Positions 9,762 to 15,638 of a DNA stretch of 15,638 nt are shown here, in pieces. The stretch lies in NCBI GenBank assembly GCA_005877705.1, contig VBNY01000077.1, positions 1-15,638 on the forward strand. Reading direction: 5' to 3'. The notes under the pieces were generated by a model, which saw only the letters and a program-made list of their open reading frames with translations, was not told the origin of the DNA and made no database searches. This stretch comes from Gammaproteobacteria bacterium. GTDB taxonomy: Bacteria > Pseudomonadota > Gammaproteobacteria > Steroidobacterales > Steroidobacteraceae. Each line of letters begins with the position of its first letter. The stretch's first letter is position 1. Both the position numbers and the translations under genes were made by a program.

Positions 9762-12700
9762 GCACCACCAGCAGGTCTTTCGCATCCACCTGCTGACCGG
9801 GGTGCGCGAGCACCTCGGCGACCTCGCCGTCGGATTCCGCCCGCACCGCGGTCTCCATCTTCATCGCCTCGAGAGTCAGGAGCACCTCGCCGCGCGCGAC
9901 CTTGCGGCCGACCGCCGCCGTCACAGTCGCGATGGTCCCCGGCATCGGAGCTCCCATGTGCTTCGGATTGCCGGGCTCGATCTTGCGCGGCGGCGGGCGT
10001 TGCGCCACCTGGCTGCGATCCGCTACGCGCACTGAGCGCGGCTGCCCGTTCAGCTCGAAGAACACGGTGCGGGTGCCATCCTCGTGTGGCTCGCTCGTGG
10101 CGAGGTGGCGCACGATCAACGTCTTGCCACGCTCGAGGGCGACGCAGATCTCCTGGCCCGGCTCCATGCCGTAAAAGAACACGGGCGTCGGCAGAATACC
10201 GACATCGCCGTACTGCAGACGCTCGTCGATGTAATCCATCCACACGCGCGGGTACATCAGAAACGAGGCGAGGTCGTCGTCGGTCACAGGCCGCGGCAGC
10301 TTCTGTTGGATCCTGGCACGCTCGCCCGCGAGATCCGCCGGCGGCAACTCGTCCCCAGGACGTCGCGTGACAGGCTTCGCGCCCTTGAGCACCTTGCGCT
10401 GCAGCGCTTGCGGGAAACCGCCGTACGGCTGCCCGAGATCGCCACGAAAGAACTGCACCACTGATTGCGGGAACGCCACGTCGGTGTGCGGATCGAGCAC
10501 CTTTGCGCTGCTCAGACCGCTCGTCACCATGAGCAGCGCCAGGTCGCCGACCACTTTCGAGGTCGGCGTGACTTTCACGATGTCGCCGAACATCGAGTTG
10601 ACGTCGGCGTACGCCTGGGCGACCTCGGGCCAACGGGCCGCATCGATGCCGAGCGAGCGGGCCTGCTCGCGCAGATTCGTGTACTGGCCGCCCGGCATGC
10701 CGTGCACGTACACCTCGGAGGCGCCTGCGCGGATGTCGCTCTCGAAGGCTGCGTACAGCCGCCGCACCTGCTCCCAGTAGGATGACAGGAGGCGCAGCTT
10801 CGCCGGATCGATGCCCGGATCGCGCGGGCCATGGCGCAACGCTTCGACGAGCGAGCCGAGATTCGGCTGAGAGGTCAACCCGCTCATCGCATCGATCGCG
10901 CCGTCGACGGCGTCGGCGCCGGCGTCGACCGCGGCCAGGACGCTCGCCGCCGCGATGCCGCTCGTGTCGTGGGTGTGGAAGTGCACGGGCAGGCCGACTT
11001 CTTCCTTCAGTGCCTTCACCAGCGTGTAAGCCGAGCGCGGCCGGCACAGGCCTGCCATGTCCTTGATGCCCAGAACATGCGTGCCCGCCGCCTTGAGCTC
11101 GCGCGCGAGCCTCAAGTAGTAATCGAGCGTGTACTTCTTTTCGTGGGGATCGCTCAGGTTGCCCGTGTAGCAGATCGCCGCCTCGCAGAGCTTGCCCGCT
11201 TCCACAACCGCATCGATCGAGACGCGCATGTTCTCGACCCAGTTGAGCGAGTCGAAGATCCGGAACACGTCGATGCCGCGCTCGGCAGCGCGGGCGATGA
11301 AGAACCGCACCACGTTGTCAGGATAGTTCGAATAGCCCACGGCGTTCGCGGACCGCAGCAGCATCTGCAGCAGCAGGTTCGGCAGCTGCTCGCGCAGCAG
11401 GGCAAGCCGCTGCCACGGATCTTCCTTCAGGAAGCGCATGGCCACATCGAACGTCGCGCCACCCCAGCATTCCATCGAGAAAAGCTGCGGCACGAGGCTC
11501 GCGTAGTAAGGCGCGATAGCCGTCATGTCGATGGTGCGCAGGCGTGTGGCGAGCAGCGACTGGTGCGCATCCCGCATCGTGGTATCGGTGAGCAGCACGC
11601 GCTGCTCGGCCAGCATCCACTTCGCGAACCGCTCCGGCCCGAGCTCGTCCAGCTTCTGCTTGGTGCCGGCAGGGGCAGCCTGCGGCGTCACGCCCGGCAG
11701 CTTTGGCTCGTGGAACTGCGCCGGGCGGGCGCGGCTCTTCGTCTCGGGGTTGCCGTTGACAATGATCGCGCCGATGTAGGTGAGAATGCGGGTAGCGCGG
11801 TCGCCCTTGCGGGGCGAACGCAGCAGCTCCGGCGTTTCGTCGATGAACCTGGTGGTGTACTCGCCGTGTGCAAAGCGCGGATGGGTAATCACCTGGTCGA
11901 GAAAGCGGAGGTTCGTGACGACGCCGCGGATGCGGAACTCCAACAGCGCGCGATGCATGCGCGCGATGGTTTCCTCCGCAGTCGGCGACCATGCGGTCAC
12001 CTTGACCAGCAAAGAGTCGTAGGAGCGCGTGATGATCGCGCCCGTGTACGCCGTGCCCGCGTCCAGCCGGATGCCGAAGCCCGCGGGACTGCGGTAGGCG
12101 GTGATCTTGCCGTAGTCCGGGATGAAGTTGTTTTCCGGGTCGTCGGTCGTGATCCGGCACTGCAGCGCGTGGGCGCTGAGGCGGATGTCCGGCTGCGCGG
12201 GTACCCCGCTTTCGGGGGTGCCGAGGCGCGCGCCGTCGGCGATTCGGATCTGCGCCTTCACGAGGTCGATGCCCGTCGCGCACTCCGTGACAGTGTGCTC
12301 GACCTGGATGCGGGGGTTCACCTCGATGAAATAGAACTTGCCGGTGTCGGCATCCTGCAGAAACTCGACCGTGCCCGCATTCACATAGTGCGCGGCCCGG
12401 CCGATCGCGAGCGCCGCCGCACACAACTCGGCGCGCTGCTCGTTGCTGAGAAACACGGCCGGTGCGCGCTCGACGACTTTCTGGTTGCGCCGCTGGACCG
12501 TGCAGTCGCGCTCGAACAGGTGCACGAGCTCGCCGTGGCTGTCGCCGAGAATCTGCACCTCGACGTGCCGGGCGCGCGTGACGAGCTTTTCGAGATACAC
12601 CTCGTCGTTGCCGAAGGCGGCCTTCGCCTCCCGCCTCGCGAGCGGCAGCAGCTCCGCGAGCTGCGCGTCGCTGTCGACGATGCGCATGCCGCGGCCGCCG

Positions 12701-13200
12701 CCTCCCCAGCTTGCCTTGAGCATCACCGGATAGCCGACGCCGTGGGCGAGCTTCACGGACTCCTCGAGGCTCGCAGGCAGCGGCGGCGTTGCCGGCATCA
12801 CCGCTACGCCCGCGGCGGTGGCGAGATTGCGCGCCGCGACCTTGTTGCCGAGCGTGCGCATCGTGTCCGGCGCCGGCCCGACGAACACGATCCCGGCGGC
12901 CGCGCTGCGCTGGGCGAATTCGGGATTCTCGGCCAGGAAGCCGTATCCCGGATGGATCGCATCGACCTGGGCTTCGCGCGCGATCCGCAGGATATCCTCG
13001 ATATCGAGATAGGCCTCGACGGGTCCCCTGTCACGGCCGACGAGATAGGCTTCGTCCGCCTTGGTCCGGTGCAGGGAGAAACGGTCCTCCTGCGAATAGA
13101 CCGCCACCGTGCGCAGCCCGAGCTCGCTCGCGGCCCGCATGACGCGAATGGCGATCTCCCCGCGGTTGGCGACAAGAATGCTGCGGATCCGCTGCGGCAT
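9754..13200 (-). CDS. pyc: Pyruvate carboxylase (single-chain, biotin-dependent)
   Basis: The 1148-residue protein has normal family length and makes oxaloacetate from pyruvate, bicarbonate and ATP (anaplerosis, cytoplasm). The biotin carboxylase domain (about 1-455) starts RSILVANRGEIAIRV and has the ATP-grasp loop WGGGGRGM and FIEVNPRIQVEHTVTE. The carboxyltransferase domain (about 530-1000) has DTTMRDAHQS, ECWGGATFDVA, GIKDMAGL and HFHTHDTSG. The C-terminal biotin carrier has EAMKME, with the biotinylated Lys1114 at nt 9859-9861, 35 residues from the end. The order BC-CT-BCCP separates it from acetyl- or propionyl-CoA carboxylases and from split oxaloacetate decarboxylase. I chose ATG 13200; an in-frame GTG at 13212 would add four residues, and neither has a strong ribosome-binding site. 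It is divergent from the asparaginase gene. Confidence 0.97.
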   Translation of the reverse strand: MPQRIRSILVANRGEIAIRVMRAASELGLRTVAVYSQEDRFSLHRTKADEAYLVGRDRGPVEAYLDIEDILRIAREAQVDAIHPGYGFLAENPEFAQRSAAAGIVFVGPAPDTMRTLGNKVAARNLATAAGVAVMPATPPLPASLEESVKLAHGVGYPVMLKASWGGGGRGMRIVDSDAQLAELLPLARREAKAAFGNDEVYLEKLVTRARHVEVQILGDSHGELVHLFERDCTVQRRNQKVVERAPAVFLSNEQRAELCAAALAIGRAAHYVNAGTVEFLQDADTGKFYFIEVNPRIQVEHTVTECATGIDLVKAQIRIADGARLGTPESGVPAQPDIRLSAHALQCRITTDDPENNFIPDYGKITAYRSPAGFGIRLDAGTAYTGAIITRSYDSLLVKVTAWSPTAEETIARMHRALLEFRIRGVVTNLRFLDQVITHPRFAHGEYTTRFIDETPELLRSPRKGDRATRILTYIGAIIVNGNPETKSRARPAQFHEPKLPGVTPQAAPAGTKQKLDELGPERFAKWMLAEQRVLLTDTTMRDAHQSLLATRLRTIDMTAIAPYYASLVPQLFSMECWGGATFDVAMRFLKEDPWQRLALLREQLPNLLLQMLLRSANAVGYSNYPDNVVRFFIARAAERGIDVFRIFDSLNWVENMRVSIDAVVEAGKLCEAAICYTGNLSDPHEKKYTLDYYLRLARELKAAGTHVLGIKDMAGLCRPRSAYTLVKALKEEVGLPVHFHTHDTSGIAAASVLAAVDAGADAVDGAIDAMSGLTSQPNLGSLVEALRHGPRDPGIDPAKLRLLSSYWEQVRRLYAAFESDIRAGASEVYVHGMPGGQYTNLREQARSLGIDAARWPEVAQAYADVNSMFGDIVKVTPTSKVVGDLALLMVTSGLSSAKVLDPHTDVAFPQSVVQFFRGDLGQPYGGFPQALQRKVLKGAKPVTRRPGDELPPADLAGERARIQQKLPRPVTDDDLASFLMYPRVWMDYIDERLQYGDVGILPTPVFFYGMEPGQEICVALERGKTLIVRHLATSEPHEDGTRTVFFELNGQPRSVRVADRSQVAQRPPPRKIEPGNPKHMGAPMPGTIATVTAAVGRKVARGEVLLTLEAMKMETAVRAESDGEVAEVLAHPGQQVDAKDLLVVLS

Positions 13201-13228
13201 GGCGGGTTTCACTCTAAGATCCCCTCGC

Positions 13229-13243
13229 TTGCGGTCCCCGCAA
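13229..13243. promoter_or_regulatory. Small palindrome in the pyc/asparaginase divergent gap
   Basis: TTGCGG-TCC-CCGCAA is a perfect 6-bp dyad with a 3-nt centre between the two divergent genes. It could be an operator or leader hairpin. At this length in GC-rich DNA it could also be chance. Confidence 0.25.
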
Positions 13244-13312
13244 ATCAGGAGCAGGTGAACTCACGCACAGCGTATGACAAGCGGCTCGATGATAGCTGCT
13301 GCCACGGAGTTT

Positions 13313-14365
13313 ATGAAATTGAGTCTGCTCTGGATCGGTGCCAGTACGGCTGGTCCGCAAAGCTCAACCGCTTGGCTGTGGAGGGCGCTGGCGGCCTGCG
13401 TCGTAGCGGCCGCGGGGGCCGCACTCGCCCGCGCCGCAGACGTAAAGCCCGTCGCGATTGCTATCCACGGCGGCGCGGGTGTCATTGATCGTGCGCAGAT
13501 GACGGCGGAGCGCGAGGCGTCATACCGCGCCGGCCTTGCCACGGCGCTCGATGCGGGGTACGCGGTGCTGGAGCGGGGCGGCTCCAGCCTCGAGGCAGTG
13601 GTCACCGCCGTCCGTGTTATGGAGGATGACCCGCAGTTCAACGCCGGCCGCGGCGCTGTTCTGACCCACCAGGGCGCAGCGGAGCTCGACGCTGCGGTCA
13701 TGGACGGCGAGGGTCCGCGCGCCGGGGCGGTGGCCGGTGTGCGGCATGTGAAGAACCCGATCGAGCTGGCCCGCCTCGTCATGGAGAGGTCGCCGCACGT
13801 GCTGCTCGTTGGTGATGGCGCGGAGGAATTCGCGCTGGAGCAGGGGGTCGTGCTGGTGCCGAACAGCCATTTCCGCACGGAGCTGCGGGTGCGCGAGCTG
13901 GAGCAAGCCGTGCGTGAAGAACAGCAGCGGCGCAAACCGGCTGTGCCTCCCGGGCCCGGCACGGTCGGCGCAGTGGCCATCGACCGCGCCGGCAACCTCG
14001 CGGCCGCCACCTCCACCGGCGGCCTGACCAACAAGCAACACGGGCGCGTGGGCGATTCGCCGCTCATTGGCGCGGGCACCTACGCGAACAACGAGTCATG
14101 TGCCGTGTCCGGCACGGGGCAGGGCGAGTTTTTCATCCGCTCGGTCGTAGCCTATGACATCTGTGCGCTGCTGCAATACAAACACCTGCCGCTCGCGGCG
14201 GCAGTCCATGAAGTGATCCACGGCAAGTTGCAGCGCCTCGGCGGCGAAGGCGGCGTCATCGCCGTCGACCGCGACGGACAGATCGCGATGGATTTCAACA
14301 GTGGCGGCATGTTCCGCGCCGTACGAGACTCGCGTGGCCGCAGGGAAGTGGCCATTTACCGCTAA
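13313..14365 (+). CDS. Isoaspartyl peptidase / L-asparaginase (Ntn-hydrolase, MEROPS T2), exported
   Basis: The 350-residue precursor matches the plant-type asparaginase/IaaA family, which removes isoaspartyl residues from peptides and hydrolyses L-asparagine to aspartate and ammonia. The alpha part begins VAIAIHGGAGV and has FNAGRGAVLT, ELDAAVMDG and VRHVKNPIELAR. Autocleavage should occur before the nucleophile Thr217 in PGTVGAVAID. The beta part has ATSTGGLTNK, GRVGDSPLIGAGTYA with the substrate-binding Arg and Asp, and GTGQGEFFIRS. An N-terminal hydrophobic stretch (ALAACVVAAAGAALARA, cleavage before AD) indicates export to the periplasm. ATG 13313 has GGAG 3 nt upstream, slightly close; ATGs at 13274 and 13289 are alternatives with no ribosome-binding site. 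The gene is followed after 29 nt by a broken paralogue. Confidence 0.92.
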   Translation: MKLSLLWIGASTAGPQSSTAWLWRALAACVVAAAGAALARAADVKPVAIAIHGGAGVIDRAQMTAEREASYRAGLATALDAGYAVLERGGSSLEAVVTAVRVMEDDPQFNAGRGAVLTHQGAAELDAAVMDGEGPRAGAVAGVRHVKNPIELARLVMERSPHVLLVGDGAEEFALEQGVVLVPNSHFRTELRVRELEQAVREEQQRRKPAVPPGPGTVGAVAIDRAGNLAAATSTGGLTNKQHGRVGDSPLIGAGTYANNESCAVSGTGQGEFFIRSVVAYDICALLQYKHLPLAAAVHEVIHGKLQRLGGEGGVIAVDRDGQIAMDFNSGGMFRAVRDSRGRREVAIYR

Positions 14366-14394
14366 TCGACTCGATGCAAGGGGACCCGGACAGC

Positions 14395-15231
14395 ATGTAC
14401 GCGATTGCCATCCACGGGGGCGCCGGTGCCATACCCCGCCACGCTCTCTCGGACGCGCGCGAGAAGCAGTACCGCGCGGGCCTCGAGACGGCTCTGGATG
14501 CCGGCTACGCGGTTCTGGAGCGCGGCGGCCCGAGCCTCGACGCGGTCTCGGCGGCAGTGCGCGTTCTGGAAGATGATCCGCTCTTCAACGCCGGCCGCGG
14601 CGCCGCCCTCACGCGGGACGGCGCGGCGGAACTCGACGCCGCCATCATGGACGGCAAACAGCAACGTGCCGGGGCGGTGGCTTCCGTGCGGCACGTGAAG
14701 AACCCCATCGAGCTCGCGCGGCGGGTGATGGAGAAGTCGCGCCACGTGCTGCTCGTTGGCGCCGGGGCAGAGGAATTCGCGCTCGAGGAGGGCGTCGTGC
14801 TCGTGCCCAACGGATATTTCCGCACGCCAGAGCGCCAGCGCCAGCTCGAGTCCGAGCAGCGCGGCCACCCGGTCTCGGATCTCTTCCCCGCCTCGCAGGG
14901 CACCGTCGGCGCGGTGGCCGTCGATCAGGAGGGGAACCTCGCCGCCGCCACATCCACAGGCGGGATGACGAACAAGCGTCAGGGTCGGGTAGGGGACTCC
15001 CCGATCATCGGGGCCGGGACTTATGCGAAGAACGGGGTGTGCGCCGTCTCGGCAACCGGCCACGGGGAGTAAGCGGCACGAGAAATGCTGCACGTGATTC
15101 TGGGTGGACTCGGAGGATCCGGCGGAGTCATCGGCGTCGACAGGCAAGGGCACATCGTCATGGAATTCAGCACCGAGGGCATGTTCCGCGGCGCGCGCGA
15201 TTGCCTCGGCCGCCGCGAGGTCGCGATCTGA
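14395..15231 (+). pseudogene. Broken tandem paralogue of the isoaspartyl peptidase/asparaginase
   Basis: The frame starts YAIAIHGGAGAI, with AAGGGG 11 nt upstream; an earlier in-frame ATG at 14374 lacks a ribosome-binding site. It parallels the neighbour closely through FNAGRGAALT, VRHVKNPIELAR, the nucleophile motif QGTVGAVAVD, GRVGDSPIIGAGTYA and SATGHGE. It then hits TAA at 15070-15072. The same reading frame continues past the stop with the family C-terminus (GGVIGVDRQGHIVMEF, GMFRGARD, GRREVAI) to TGA at 15229-15231. Relative to the upstream copy, about 23 codons (FFIRSVVAYDIC... to about HLPL) are missing exactly at the stop, so an internal deletion probably created it. A protein ending at 15072 would keep the catalytic Thr, Arg and Asp and the TG pair but lose about 75 residues of the beta subunit. 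It has no signal peptide, so the ancestor was cytoplasmic. Confidence 0.8.
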
Positions 15232-15281
15232 AAGGCGAGAAACACCACCTGAGAAGCCTGCACTTGAGGAGCAGCAGGCAT

Positions 15282-15365
15282 ATAGTGAGGGCCGGCCGCG
15301 GCAGCGAGTTCGTCGTGACCCTCCCTCAGTCTTGCGAGGAAGGTTTCCATGCGCTTGGTAACTGA
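15282..15365 (+). pseudogene. Residual C-terminus of a sensor histidine kinase
   Basis: The frame reads AGRGSEFVVTLP at 15291-15326, the usual last beta-strand of a HATPase_c domain, then QSCEEGFHALGN and a stop at 15363-15365. No N box, G boxes or HisKA precede it. Directly upstream are 50 nt of unassigned sequence and the end of the broken asparaginase. AGT GAG GGC (Ser-Glu-Gly) at 15284-15292, in another frame, would fit the normal SEGxGRGSEF sequence, suggesting a small frameshift. The stop overlaps the start of the following response regulator by 17 nt, as expected for a once-coupled kinase/regulator pair. Confidence 0.6.
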
Positions 15366-15638
15366 GTCAGCGCGCAGCGCACAGCCGCCTCTGCGGCGAC
15401 GCCTGCTCGTGGTCGATGACAACAAGGACGCGGCCGAGAGCATGACGATGCTGCTCGAGCTGTGGGGCCATGAAGTCGTGTGCGCCTACGACGGCGACGG
15501 CGCCCTCAAGGTGGCCGTCAGCTATCGTCCCGAGGCTGTGTTCCTCGATATCGGTCTACCCGGCATGGACGGCTATGAAGTCGCCGCACGCCTGCGCGAG
15601 CTGCCGCAATCGGCGGATGCGATCCTGATCGCGGTCAC
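15349..15638 (+). CDS. Response regulator receiver-domain protein (3' end outside window)
   Basis: ATG 15349 follows a strong GAGGAAGG ribosome-binding sequence, and the frame is open to the window edge (96 residues). After a basic 19-residue lead it has RLLVVDDNKDAAESMTMLLE with the acidic pair, acceptor Asp67 in FLDIGLPGMDGYEVA, and the start of the LIAVT strand with its conserved Thr. This is a CheY-like receiver of the type often fused to, or following, hybrid kinases. Whether an output domain follows cannot be seen. The kinase upstream has been reduced to its tail, so this regulator may be an orphan at this locus. Confidence 0.9.
   Translation, partial: MRLVTESARSAQPPLRRRLLVVDDNKDAAESMTMLLELWGHEVVCAYDGDGALKVAVSYRPEAVFLDIGLPGMDGYEVAARLRELPQSADAILIAV

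Noticed and set aside
9769..9795. 8-bp inverted repeat (CAGCAGGT/ACCTGCTG) just after the protease stop, as a terminator
   Set aside because: It lies inside the pyc biotin-carrier coding sequence, has an 11-nt loop and no T-run; coding constraint explains it.
13255..13257. GTG after AGGAG as the asparaginase start
   Set aside because: It is out of frame with the asparaginase coding sequence and leads only into a shadow frame.
10831..13488. 885-residue open frame antisense to pyruvate carboxylase
   Set aside because: It is a shadow of a fully conserved carboxylase gene with no domain of its own; its length follows from third-position G/C bias.

Overview
This is GC-rich (roughly two-thirds G+C), densely coded bacterial DNA. 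The codon bias leaves long open shadow frames antisense to the real genes. The gene content points to a proteobacterium: a classic P-II protein behind a sigma-54/NtrC-type control region, single-chain pyruvate carboxylase, large hybrid sensor kinases, and a secreted M12B-type protease with a Gly-rich/hydrophobic/Arg C-terminal tail like the GlyGly-CTERM sorting signals of Gammaproteobacteria. I would guess a gammaproteobacterium, but nothing here fixes the order or genus.

Layout. (1) 2-5161, + strand: two large hybrid histidine kinases 12 nt apart, probably one operon. The first enters from the left edge with tandem HAMP repeats, then GAF, kinase and three receiver-like domains. The second is receiver-kinase-receiver. 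(2) 5162-6802, - strand: a zeta-crystallin-type quinone oxidoreductase whose stop codon abuts the second kinase's stop, a 330-nt non-coding gap filled by structured repeats, and a P-II nitrogen regulator. (3) 6803-7038: divergent control region with a sigma-54 promoter and two NtrC-like sites reading towards the P-II gene. (4) 7039-9761, + strand: a ferredoxin/rubredoxin reductase-type flavoprotein and a secreted reprolysin-like metalloprotease. (5) 9754-13200, - strand: pyruvate carboxylase, convergent with the protease and overlapping it by 8 nt. (6) 13313-15231, + strand: two tandem isoaspartyl peptidase/L-asparaginase genes. The first is intact and has a signal peptide. The second has no signal peptide and is broken by an in-frame stop at an internal deletion. 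(7) 15282 to the right edge: the last few codons of a lost histidine kinase running into the start of a response regulator that continues beyond the window.

There is a loose nitrogen/anaplerosis theme (P-II under NtrC-type control, asparaginase/isoaspartyl peptidase, pyruvate carboxylase), but the genes lie in several transcription units and I see no single pathway cluster. The most interesting items are the intergenic repeat at 6189-6446, whose two copies keep a hairpin through compensatory base changes; the well-spaced sigma-54/NtrC control region; and the decayed right end (broken asparaginase paralogue plus kinase tail). I did not find a convincing wholly new system.
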